Positions 42,740 to 50,585 of a DNA stretch of 64,000 nt are shown piece by piece. Position numbers and translations under genes: made by a program. Origin of the DNA: VAZQ01 sp035293945 (GTDB lineage: Bacteria; Pseudomonadota; Alphaproteobacteria; Rhizobiales; Xanthobacteraceae); NCBI GenBank assembly GCA_035293945.1, contig DATGLV010000024.1:310001-374000 (forward strand). The letters are read 5' to 3'. The notes beneath the pieces were generated by a model. The model was not told the origin of the DNA and made no database searches. It saw only the letters and a program-made list of their open reading frames with translations. Within the stretch, counting starts at the first letter, position 1. The number at the start of each line of letters is the position of its first letter.

Positions 42740-44455
42740 CTACAACAACGCCCCGGGGCTCTTCCGATACTTGTTCACGATCGCATCCGCCGTCATGTAG
42801 GCGAGCGCCTGCATGGTGAGCGTCGGATTGAAGCCGCTGATGGTCGGGTGGATCGAGCCGCCGGCGATGAACAGGTTGGGAATGTCCCAGCTCTGGCCGT
42901 AGCGGTTGACGACCGAGTTCTTCGGGTTATCCCCCATGCGGGCGCCGCCTTGATGATGTCCGCCGGGCGAGCCGGGGCGTTCGTTGGCGCGCCAGACATG
43001 GGAAGCCCCCATGGCGCGGCCGATCGCTTCAGTCTTGCGCAGCATGTATTCGACCCGCGTCCGCTCGCTCGGCCGTCGCCAGTCGTAGGTCAGGCGCGGC
43101 GCCGGCAGGCCCCAGGCATCGCGAATATTCGGATCGAGGTCGATCATCTGGTCGGCGAAGGGGAGGTTGTCGGTCTGTGCGTTGAGGGCCGCGTGGCGCG
43201 CAAAATACTTCTCGATGAAGTCGCGATAGGGAGCGCCCCAGTTCGGAATCCCAGGCGGCGGGTTCATGCCAACGGTTGCGGCGATCGGCCCGGCATCGAA
43301 GCCCGGACCCTGCACCGAGATCTGCGCGCCGAGAATAAAGCCCAAGCCCGAATGATCGAAATTGTCGCCATTCAAATCATCGATCGTGTGCTTCTGCGCG
43401 GTCGGTCCCATGAACATGTTGACGTAGCGATCATCAAACGCCGCGAACACGCGTCCGCCGATATGCGTCATCACGTGGCGTCCGAGATGGCCGCTCGAAT
43501 TGGCAAGACCATCCGGGAATTTGCTGGTTTTGGAGAGCAGCAACAGGCGCACCACGTCGTAGATGAAGGGCGCGAGGATGAGGATCTCGGCTTCGACCGT
43601 GTTGTCGGACCCGTCCGGGCCCCAATAGGAGACGCCGGTGATGCGACCCGCGTTGTCACTGTTGATGCGATAGCACATGGCATCGGTCACCAGCGTGAAG
43701 TTGCCGGTCGCCTCGGCTTCCGGAACTTTGGTCACCAAAGTCGATGACTTGGCGCCCACATGGCAGCCGTGCGTCGAGCAGAAGCCGCAATAGGCGCATC
43801 CGGGCCGGCCCTTGTACGGCTGCGAGAGGATGGCGCGGGGCGTCGGGAACGGGTGGTAACCGAGCTTGCGGGTGCCTTCTTCGAAGATGCGCGCCGAGTT
43901 GTCGACGAACAGCGGCGGCAACGGGAATTCGCGCTCGCGCGGCGCTTCGAAAATGTTGCCGCCGTCGATTTTCTGTCCCTTGAGGTTGCCGGCCTTGCCG
44001 GAAACCCCGAGATCGTATTCAGCTCGATCGTAGAACGGCTCTAGATCGGCGTAGGCAAGCGGCCAATCGATCACCGAGCAGTCCTCCGGCAGGGCGGAGG
44101 CCCCATAGCGCTCGATTGTCTGCGAGCGGACGCGGAAATCGCTCTCGTGGAAGCGCCAGGAGACGGCGCCGTAATGTACGGTGCCGCCGCCGACCTGATT
44201 GCCGTAGTTGAGCGGCGCGAGCGGCACTGCACGCGCATTCGCGTTCGGCCGCCAGGTGACGGGCTGCCGCTTCGGATTGGGGCGCAGGTCCTGGCGTTGG
44301 AAATAGCGCAGCTCATCCTGTCCGGCGAAATCGGCGGTCTGGTGCCGCGGTCCGCGCTCGAGGCCGATGACCTTGAGGCCTGCTTTGGCAAGCTCGGCCG
44401 CGAGGATCGCGCCGGTCCCACCGACGCCGACGATCACGACATCTGCTGTCGACAT
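42740..44455 (-). CDS. GMC-family flavoprotein oxidoreductase (gluconate 2-dehydrogenase-like large subunit)
   Basis: A 571-residue protein. The FAD-binding VVIVGVGGTGAILAAELAKAG is at the N-terminus, followed by a cysteine-rich patch (GCAYCGFCSTHGCHVGAK) typical of the membrane-bound gluconate/sorbitol dehydrogenase branch. The catalytic region is near the C-terminus (GGHHQGGARMGDNP, IAGGSIHPTISGFNPTLTMQ). It starts three bases after the stop of the Tat-exported small subunit, which should carry it across the membrane. The usual multihaem cytochrome c subunit is not adjacent. It probably oxidises a sugar or sugar acid in the periplasm; the acceptor is unknown. Confidence 0.88.
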   Translation of the reverse strand: MSTADVVIVGVGGTGAILAAELAKAGLKVIGLERGPRHQTADFAGQDELRYFQRQDLRPNPKRQPVTWRPNANARAVPLAPLNYGNQVGGGTVHYGAVSWRFHESDFRVRSQTIERYGASALPEDCSVIDWPLAYADLEPFYDRAEYDLGVSGKAGNLKGQKIDGGNIFEAPREREFPLPPLFVDNSARIFEEGTRKLGYHPFPTPRAILSQPYKGRPGCAYCGFCSTHGCHVGAKSSTLVTKVPEAEATGNFTLVTDAMCYRINSDNAGRITGVSYWGPDGSDNTVEAEILILAPFIYDVVRLLLLSKTSKFPDGLANSSGHLGRHVMTHIGGRVFAAFDDRYVNMFMGPTAQKHTIDDLNGDNFDHSGLGFILGAQISVQGPGFDAGPIAATVGMNPPPGIPNWGAPYRDFIEKYFARHAALNAQTDNLPFADQMIDLDPNIRDAWGLPAPRLTYDWRRPSERTRVEYMLRKTEAIGRAMGASHVWRANERPGSPGGHHQGGARMGDNPKNSVVNRYGQSWDIPNLFIAGGSIHPTISGFNPTLTMQALAYMTADAIVNKYRKSPGALL

Positions 44456-44458
44456 GGC

Positions 44459-45142
44459 TCAGGTCCTCCGGCCTTGCGCCTGCAGGCCGAGGATCGGGCC
44501 GCGGGTGAAAGCTTTGCGGCTTGCCATATCGGCTTCGGTAAACAGCGGCTGCGCGCCCGGAAAACCGACCAGACGCCAGCCGGCGAAGTCCCGGTTGCCC
44601 CCATAGACGGGGTCGGCGAACATCCCCTCCATCGTGTGGGTGCGTACCGTCGCAAAGAACGCTTGCGATGTGGGCCAGGTGAAAGTCGGCACCTTGCCGT
44701 CGATCATCGCCGTGATGATTGCGTCCTGCTCGGTTGGCGCCAGCTCTGCGAAGGATTTGCCGTGCGAGGCGCGGCAGTGCTGGTCGACCGCCGCGCAGCC
44801 GCGCCGGTAGAATTCCTGCAAATCCGCATAGGCGCCGGCGAGCGCAAGATCGATATAGTTGATGACGCCAGCCTCGCGCGCGCCAGCTTTGCCGGGCGCA
44901 CCCGGCATGATCCGCTCGCTCAAGGCATCGACTACAGCGCTGTCGGCAAGCGACAGGAAGGCGCCAATCTTGACGCCGGATTCGCCGGTGCCGGATTGAT
45001 GCGCATGATCCATGGCGGGCATCTGCGCTTGAGCGGCGTCTACCAGGCTCGCCCCGGCCGCGACCGCGCTGGCGCCTATGACCGTCCCTTTGAGGAACGC
45101 ACGCCGTGATTCATCAGGCGGCGGTTTATCCGATGCTGTCAT
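44459..45142 (-). CDS. Gluconate 2-dehydrogenase subunit 3-family protein, Tat signal
   Basis: A protein of about 227 residues from ATG 45142, with a twin-arginine signal (SRRAFLKGTVIGASAVAAGA). An alternative ATG at 45184 overlaps the previous stop as TAATG and would add 14 residues; it may be used for translational coupling. The mature domain shows LSLADSAVVDALSERIMPGA, INYIDLALAGAYADLQEFYRRG and FAELAPTEQDAIITAMIDG, typical of subunit 3. This subunit accompanies GMC flavoproteins through the Tat system. It lies between an enolase-type dehydratase and the GMC subunit in one operon. Confidence 0.87.
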   Translation of the reverse strand: MTASDKPPPDESRRAFLKGTVIGASAVAAGASLVDAAQAQMPAMDHAHQSGTGESGVKIGAFLSLADSAVVDALSERIMPGAPGKAGAREAGVINYIDLALAGAYADLQEFYRRGCAAVDQHCRASHGKSFAELAPTEQDAIITAMIDGKVPTFTWPTSQAFFATVRTHTMEGMFADPVYGGNRDFAGWRLVGFPGAQPLFTEADMASRKAFTRGPILGLQAQGRRT

Positions 45143-45183
45143 GTGCGTCGTCTCCCGTATGTCTCTTCTATCCTCGGCCGGCA

Positions 45184-46278
45184 TTATGCTTTGAATTGTT
45201 GGATCAGCTCCTCTTCCGGATCCGCGCCGAGGCCGGGTGAGCGCGGTACCTCGACCTTGCCGTCGATGATCGGCACCGACTTGGCATAAGGCGTGGCGCC
45301 GAGATCAGCAAACATCCGTTCGAGCGGGGATTGCTTTTCCTTTACGGCGAGGCAATGCAGCGCCGCCAGATATCCGGGGCCTAGATAGAACACGTTCGGC
45401 ACGCAAGTGGCGCCGGCTGTCTCGACTTCGGCCGCGATTTTCGCCAGCGCGGTGATGCCGCCCATCTTGACGATCGCGGGCTGCACGTAGTCCGCTGCAC
45501 CGGTTGCGACCATCCGGCGATAGTCGCTCATGCTGGTCGCATTCTCGCCCATGGCCAATGGAACGCCGCTTGCTTGCCGGAGCCTGGCAAGCGTCTCGAA
45601 ATCTTCCGGCGGATAGAGCGGCTCCTCGACCCAGAGCGGATCAAACTGCGCCATGGCGGCGAGCATCGAAGGCGCTTCTGCGGCGGTCCACGCGCAATTG
45701 GTGTCGACCATCAGCGGAACGTCGGTTCCGATCGCCGCGCGTGCGATGGCAACCGCGTCCGCGGTGCGCTCGTGCAGCTTGATCTCCTTGAATCCGCGTT
45801 CGAGAGCGCGCGCGGTGTTGCGCTTCAGGTGCTCCGCGTTGCCGTAGTATTGCATCAGTGAAGCATAGCAGGCGATCTCCGTGCGCTTTTGTCCGCCGAG
45901 CAGGGTCGACACCGAGACCCCTTCGAGCTTGCCGCGAATGTCCCACAGCGCGATATCCAATCCGGACAGCGCGTGCATCACCGGCCCGGCGCGCCCGAGC
46001 GACAACAGCATGCGTTCAAGGCGTGGCACCAGGCTCGTGTCGGTCGCGCTCTGTCCGATGGCGAGCCGCTTCAAGCGAATGTCGAATGCCGCGACCACCA
46101 TGGAGCGCGCCGAACCGAACGCTTCCCCCCAGCCGATAATGCCGCAATTCGTCTCCACGCGCACATAGAGGCTCTCGATATGCGTACGCGGTGCGCCGTG
46201 CGACATCGGCGGCGGCGCCCAGATGTCGAAGGGGATGCGTAAGCCGATCGTATCGATGGAGGTGATGGTTGCGTCCAT
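45184..46278 (-). CDS. Enolase-superfamily enzyme, K-x-H type (acid-sugar dehydratase-like)
   Basis: A 364-residue complete protein. Active-site residues are K167-x-H169 (FKEIKLHER), metal ligands D192 (VDTNCAW), E218 or E219 (WVEEPLYPP) and E245 (MGENATS). The K-x-H form of the second-strand motif differs from the K-I-K of the gene at the left edge, so the two act on different substrates or stereochemistry. Neighbours are a GMC sugar dehydrogenase pair, with a TAATG overlap to the first, which points to an aldonic or related acid sugar as substrate. The reaction is inferred. Confidence 0.86.
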   Translation of the reverse strand: MDATITSIDTIGLRIPFDIWAPPPMSHGAPRTHIESLYVRVETNCGIIGWGEAFGSARSMVVAAFDIRLKRLAIGQSATDTSLVPRLERMLLSLGRAGPVMHALSGLDIALWDIRGKLEGVSVSTLLGGQKRTEIACYASLMQYYGNAEHLKRNTARALERGFKEIKLHERTADAVAIARAAIGTDVPLMVDTNCAWTAAEAPSMLAAMAQFDPLWVEEPLYPPEDFETLARLRQASGVPLAMGENATSMSDYRRMVATGAADYVQPAIVKMGGITALAKIAAEVETAGATCVPNVFYLGPGYLAALHCLAVKEKQSPLERMFADLGATPYAKSVPIIDGKVEVPRSPGLGADPEEELIQQFKA

Positions 46279-46292
46279 ATCGGCGTGCCGGC

Positions 46293-46951
46293 CTATCGCA
46301 GGATTGCGCGCGTCTCTGTCATGACGTCGTCCGGCATTGCCATCGCCGCGGTGACGGTGCGGCCGAGCGCCTCGGCGGCGAGCGGCTCGACCAGGATGTT
46401 GCGTTGTTTCGCGTCCGCGAGGAAGTCGGGATCTTGCAGCATCTTGGCAAAACCGGTGCGCAGGGCCGCCGCCGCAGTGGTCGGAATTCCAGGTGGTGCG
46501 ACGAACGCGCGGCCGATCTCGGTTTCGCCCGCGATCAGCCTCATGACGTTGCGGTCACGATCGTTTTGCATCAGCTCCACGACCGTCGGCGCGTCGCCTG
46601 CGCTTGCGCGCCGCACCTCGCCGACCGTGTAGATGATGTTGACCAGCTTCTGCGTGAACCAGCCGCGGTCAAGCAGATATTCTTCCGAAGCCGACCCCAT
46701 GCCGTCGACCTCGCCGCGTTCCATGGCGAGGCCCTGATCGCTCGCGGAAGGATAGCCCTTCACGATCACGAATTTGGTGCCGATGAGGCGGTTGAGCGCC
46801 GCGCCGGCAGATCGACCGATCCGCCGGGCGCGAACGGAACCACCATCACGATGGGATGTGCGGGCCAATCCTGCGCCATGGCTGCAGACGCGGCGAGGCC
46901 GAGGAGGGCGGCGAAAAAGCAGCAGCCGATACGGTGCGATAGCAGAGTCAT
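46293..46951 (-). pseudogene. Bug/TctC solute-binding protein, internally deleted and frameshifted
   Basis: From ATG 46951 the frame gives a normal signal peptide (CCFFAALLGLAASAAMAQ) and the Bug opening WPAHPIVMVVPFAPGGSVDL. Near 46805 the similarity jumps to a different frame with LNRLIGTKFVIVKGYPSAS then MERGEVDGMGS, which in intact Bug proteins lies more than 100 residues further on. The C-terminal part is otherwise normal, down to TAG 46293. The segment with the ENRPGAGG-type loop is missing. The remnant sits 14 bases before the enolase-type gene, so it was probably the receptor of that operon. Confidence 0.8.
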
Positions 46952-46962
46952 TTTTGCCGTTT

Positions 46963-47028
46963 GTAGGGGCGGCCCTTGTGGCCGCCCGTAGGCCAGGCAG
47001 AAGGGGCGGCCACAAGGGCCGTCCCTAC
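46963..47028. repeat. Palindromic element with 24-bp arms (one mismatch)
   Basis: GTAGGGGCGGCCCTTGTGGC at 46963 continues four more bases and pairs with the arm at 47005-47028, which ends GGCCGTCCCTAC. The loop is 18 bases. It lies just upstream of the broken Bug gene and 23 bases downstream of the DUF6282-type hydrolase stop. Confidence 0.75.
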
Positions 47029-47051
47029 GAACAGCGGATGAAATTCCACAG

Positions 47052-48161
47052 CTACGCCGCCGCTTGCAGCTCCCTGCTGCGTTCGACTGCTTCCGCGGGG
47101 TTCGCGCCGACAATAAACGCGGGATTCTTCATCGCGACGATCTCGATCTCCTCCTGCGTGAGGCCGAACGCCGCCATGTAGCCGGTGATCTGCCGCATCG
47201 CCTCGACCGAGTTCGGGAACACGGTGTCGCCGGCGTCGCTCGACAGCGTGAAGTGCTCGACGCCGACTGTGCGGATCGCCGCATACATCTTGCCCGGATC
47301 GACGCCCAGCATGGGCGACAGCTCGTCATAGGTGAAGTTGAAGTGGATGCCGATCCTCGACAGCTGCTTCATCTGCTCGACCGTGATGTTGACGAACGGG
47401 CTGAACGGATGATCGATGAAGGCGCGCTTGAAGTTGAGCTTGTCCACCAGTTCGGCGAGCGCAAAGATTTCCTGGTGGGTCGAGTGCCCGAACGACAGCG
47501 CACGGTCGTTGTCGGCGATGATGCGGATTGCTTCTTCGTACTCGGGCTTCAGCTTGCCTTTGGGGTCAAGCGCATAGTGCCCGTATTTCAACGCGAGATC
47601 CCAGGGAAGGGGATCCGAATGCAGCTTCGGATCCGCGGTCGGATCCCAGCGCCGCACCTTGCCGCCGACGATGTGGAAAGTGTTGGCGTGATTGGCGAGC
47701 GCGAGCCAGAACGCGGCGACACCGGCCTTGACCTGCGTCTCCACCTTCTGCCGGCTCGGCGGCTTGTTGTCGCGGCAGAGCGCATAACCGCCCCAGGCCT
47801 TGATCGGCGCAACACCTGTCTCCTGTGACCAGCGGTCGAGCTCGACGATGAGCTTGTTGACATCCTCCATCGGGCCGGCGGAGCGCTTGTCCTCCTTGCC
47901 GATCGATTTGTAGAGGATGCCGTACATGCCGTTTGCGGAGGCGAGCTTCGCCACCGCCATCGCATCCTGCTGGCCGTATTCGGCATGGCAGTGAATGTCG
48001 ATCATGCCTCCGACCGCCTCGATGCGCGGCGGCGTCTGGATATAGGGCTTGTAGCGGCGGCGCGCCGGATAGGAGTTGACCGCGCGCTCGATGGTCGGCG
48101 TGGCGTTGTCATTGGGCAGACGACCGGGCGGCGGCGTGTCGTCGAATATTTCTTCGCTCAT
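47052..48161 (-). CDS. Amidohydrolase-like metal-dependent hydrolase (DUF6282-type)
   Basis: A 369-residue protein from ATG 48161, with GGAG nearby. The metal-site start is IDIHCHAEYG, and later histidines are in LALANHANTFHIVGG, SFGHSTHQEIF and AFIDHPFSPF, with an aspartate in TLSSDAGDTVFP. This matches a TIM-barrel amidohydrolase of the DUF6282 group, whose substrate is unknown. No signal peptide is seen. It precedes the broken Bug gene and the dehydratase-GMC operon on the same strand, separated by a palindrome. Confidence 0.78.
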   Translation of the reverse strand: MSEEIFDDTPPPGRLPNDNATPTIERAVNSYPARRRYKPYIQTPPRIEAVGGMIDIHCHAEYGQQDAMAVAKLASANGMYGILYKSIGKEDKRSAGPMEDVNKLIVELDRWSQETGVAPIKAWGGYALCRDNKPPSRQKVETQVKAGVAAFWLALANHANTFHIVGGKVRRWDPTADPKLHSDPLPWDLALKYGHYALDPKGKLKPEYEEAIRIIADNDRALSFGHSTHQEIFALAELVDKLNFKRAFIDHPFSPFVNITVEQMKQLSRIGIHFNFTYDELSPMLGVDPGKMYAAIRTVGVEHFTLSSDAGDTVFPNSVEAMRQITGYMAAFGLTQEEIEIVAMKNPAFIVGANPAEAVERSRELQAAA

Positions 48162-48178
48162 GATTGGCTCCGGCTGTT

Positions 48179-48227
48179 CCCCCACCCTAACCCTCCCCCG
48201 CATGCGGGGGAGAGAAGGGGAGGGGGC
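48179..48227. repeat. GC-rich palindrome (family C)
   Basis: ACCCTAACCCTCCCCCGCAT followed by GCGGGGGAGAGAAGGGGAGGG. It is the intact non-coding reference copy for the element inside the hydrolase gene at 25158. Confidence 0.78.
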
Positions 48228-48318
48228 AACTCTTGACTTCGGGGTTGAGAGTAGCGTCTTGCTACATGGCAAGAAAGTATAGATTTGTCCCAAGGTCATA
48301 ACCAAAGGGAATGCCCGT

Positions 48319-48420
48319 CCCGGTCATCCCGGCCGGAGCGAAGCGGAGAGCCGGGATCCATAGTTCGTGGCCGATGTTGGAGCGCGTCGCGGCAAGGGTC
48401 CCTGCTTTCGCAGGGACGAC
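48319..48420. repeat. REP-like repeat family P
   Basis: CGGTCATCCCGGCCGGAGCG, AAGCGGAGAGCCGGGATCC and the inverted half GGGTCCCTGCTTTCGCAGGG. It lies upstream of the amidohydrolase gene at 48450. Confidence 0.72.
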
Positions 48421-48449
48421 TCCGGAGCAAACGCGTAGCGGGAGAAACA

Positions 48450-49292
48450 ATGAAGATCATCGATGCGCAGGTGCATGTGTGGTTGCCGGAGACGCCGGAG
48501 CGGCCGTGGCCTGCGGGCGGCGCGGCGCGCGCGCAGCTGCCCTATGCGCTCGACTGCGCCAGGCTCTCCGCGATGATGGACGAGGCCGGCGTCGACCGCG
48601 CCATCCTGGTGCCGCCGTCGTGGGAGGGCGATCGCAACGACCACGCCCTGGCGAACGCGGCCGCATATCCCGATCGCTTTGCCGTCATGGGCCGTATCGC
48701 GCTCGATGCGCCTGCCAACGCGAGACTGTTGCCTGATTGGAGGAAGCAACCCGGCATGCTGGGGGTGCGGCTCACCTTCGTGCAGGAGCGCGAACGCGCC
48801 TGGCTGCGCGACGGCGTCACGGACTGGTTCTGGCCGGCCGCGGAGGCGGCCGGTGTCCCGGTCACGCTGCATGCGACCGGATTGCTCGATCGCGTCAAGG
48901 CGATCGCCGAACGGCATCCGCGCCTCAAGATCGTGATCGATCATTTCGGTCTGTCGACCCCGATGGTGAACCAGGGCCGCGCGGAAGAATGCATCGAGCA
49001 AACAGTGTCGCTTGCGGGCCTGCCGAATGTCTGCGTCAAGGTTTCGGCCGCGCCGGTCTATTCGCGCGCGCCTTATCCGTTCCGCGACATGGAAGGTCGT
49101 ATCAAGCGCGTTATCGACGCTTTCGGGCCGCGCCGCTGCTTCTGGGGCACCGACCTGTCGCACGCCTTGGAACGTGCAACCTACCGGCAGTGCGTGACCC
49201 ACTTTACGGAGGAGCTCGAGTTCCTGAGCGCGGAGGACAAGACCTGGATCATGGGCCGCGCCGCCGCTGAATTTTTCGGCTGGCCTTTGTGA
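48450..49292 (+). CDS. Amidohydrolase family 2 (TIM-barrel lactonase/decarboxylase-like)
   Basis: A 280-residue protein after GCGGGAG. Metal and catalytic residues fit the amidohydrolase-2 group: IIDAQVHVWLP at the start (Q-x-H-x-W form, as in lactonases such as 2-pyrone-4,6-dicarboxylate hydrolase), VTLHATG, KIVIDHFG and CFWGTDLSHAL near the end. Members hydrolyse lactones or decarboxylate aromatic acids. It lies divergent from the DUF6282-type gene and upstream of a LysR gene on the same strand. Confidence 0.85.
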   Translation: MKIIDAQVHVWLPETPERPWPAGGAARAQLPYALDCARLSAMMDEAGVDRAILVPPSWEGDRNDHALANAAAYPDRFAVMGRIALDAPANARLLPDWRKQPGMLGVRLTFVQERERAWLRDGVTDWFWPAAEAAGVPVTLHATGLLDRVKAIAERHPRLKIVIDHFGLSTPMVNQGRAEECIEQTVSLAGLPNVCVKVSAAPVYSRAPYPFRDMEGRIKRVIDAFGPRRCFWGTDLSHALERATYRQCVTHFTEELEFLSAEDKTWIMGRAAAEFFGWPL

Positions 49293-49307
49293 TTCTCAGC
49301 GCGGCGC

Positions 49308-49385
49308 CCTGCTCCCTCTCCCCGCATTAGCGCGTTCACGCGCGTCTTCCGACGCGCTATGCGGGAGAGGGTCGGGGTGAGGGGG
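49308..49385. repeat. Nested repeat: family H hairpin inside a family C palindrome
   Basis: The left half CCTGCTCCCTCTCCCCGCAT and right half ATGCGGGAGAGGGTCGGGGT of a family C element are split by TAGCGCGTTCACGCGCGTC followed by TTCCGACGCGCT. The inserted piece is a family H twin hairpin, apparently flanked by a two-base AT duplication. Confidence 0.7.
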
Positions 49386-49427
49386 CGCTTCCGTTTGCTC
49401 TTACCAAACAATCAGTCGGCCTGACCC

Positions 49428-50342
49428 ATGGACGTGCGACACCTGCGCAACATGCTGGCGGTCATCGAGGAGGGAAGCCTCGGCAAGGCGGCCCAGCGTC
49501 TCAACATTTCGCAACCAGCCTTGACCAAGAGCATCCAGCGGCTCGAGCGGCAGCTCGGCGTGCGCCTGTTCGAGCGCGATATCCGCGGCATGAAGCCGAC
49601 CTTCTATGCGGAGAGCCTGCGCGGCTACGCGACCGCAACCTGCATCGGCATGGCGGAGGCCGAAGGCCAGATCGCGGCGCTGCGCAATGGCACCGAAGGC
49701 ATCATCACGGTCGCCGGCCCGCCTTTGATCACGACCGAGCTCCTGCCGCCGATTCTGGTGCGCCTGTCACAGGAGCGGCCGAAGCTGCAGGTGCGCATTG
49801 TCACGCAAAACAAGAGCCTGTTCACGGACCTGCTCGAGGGCCGGTTCAGTATCGTGGTAGCGATGCTCTACAACGAGATGCCTAAGCAAGGACTTGCCAA
49901 GCAATGGCTGTTCGACGATCGCCTGGCGCTGGTGATGCGCCCCGATCATCCGCTTGCCAAGCGGCGCAAGGTCAAGGCTGCCGACCTCGTCGATCAGAAA
50001 TGGGTCTTTGCCGATGCGGATACCTGGAGCCAGCACCGCCTGCAGCTTTATTTCGAGCAGAATGGTCTGCCGGTGCCGCGCGCGCGGATCGAAAGCCGCG
50101 ATCCGGGAATCGTAAAGTCGATCGTCATGATCAGCGATCATATCGCGATGATCGCCCGTCTCGGCGTCGAGCGGGAGATTTCCGCCGGGGTCATCAAGTG
50201 CATCGATATCGATTCGCCGTTGATGCTGCGGCCGATCGGCATCGTGCGTCGCGAGAACGAGCCGGCTTCGCCGGCGCTCAAATTGCTGATCCGCATCATC
50301 GAGGATGCCTGCAAGCTGCGGCGCAATGCCGGAAGGCGCTGA
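49428..50342 (+). CDS. LysR-family transcriptional regulator
   Basis: A 304-residue protein. The N-terminal winged helix is typical: RHLRNMLAVIEEGSLGKAAQ, LNISQPALTKSIQRLE and LGVRLFERD. Residues 90-300 form the two-lobed effector-binding domain. It lies 135 bases downstream of the amidohydrolase gene on the same strand and convergent to a Bug receptor gene. LysR proteins usually sense an aromatic or organic acid and activate neighbouring catabolic genes; which unit it controls is not clear from position. Confidence 0.9.
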   Translation: MDVRHLRNMLAVIEEGSLGKAAQRLNISQPALTKSIQRLERQLGVRLFERDIRGMKPTFYAESLRGYATATCIGMAEAEGQIAALRNGTEGIITVAGPPLITTELLPPILVRLSQERPKLQVRIVTQNKSLFTDLLEGRFSIVVAMLYNEMPKQGLAKQWLFDDRLALVMRPDHPLAKRRKVKAADLVDQKWVFADADTWSQHRLQLYFEQNGLPVPRARIESRDPGIVKSIVMISDHIAMIARLGVEREISAGVIKCIDIDSPLMLRPIGIVRRENEPASPALKLLIRIIEDACKLRRNAGRR

Positions 50343-50400
50343 ACAAGCCAACATTTATGGGCGCTGCTTTATCGCTGCGCCGAGTTTTTTGTTCCGCTTG

Positions 50401-50560
50401 GCCATCCTTCGAGACGGCCGGCGAAGACGCCGGCCCCTCAGGATGAGGTCTTCAGCGCTGTGAAGCGCCTCCCTTTAAGCCTCATGGTGAGGAGGGCGGG
50501 CTGAAAGCCCCTCGTCTCGAACCATTAGCGCGTTTACGCGCGTCTTCGACGCGCCATGGC
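50401..50560. repeat. Palindromic repeat families D and H
   Basis: GCCATCCTTCGAGACGGC, GCCGGCCCCTCAGGATGAGG, an inverted CCTCATGGTGAGGAGGGC / GCCCCTCGTCTCGAACCA set and a family H hairpin at 50524-50557 (TTAGCGCGTTTACGCGCG, then CGTCTTCGACGCGCCATGG). They fill the spacer between convergent LysR and Bug genes. Confidence 0.7.
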
Positions 50561-50585
50561 CACATGCAACCACGCGCCAACGCGC

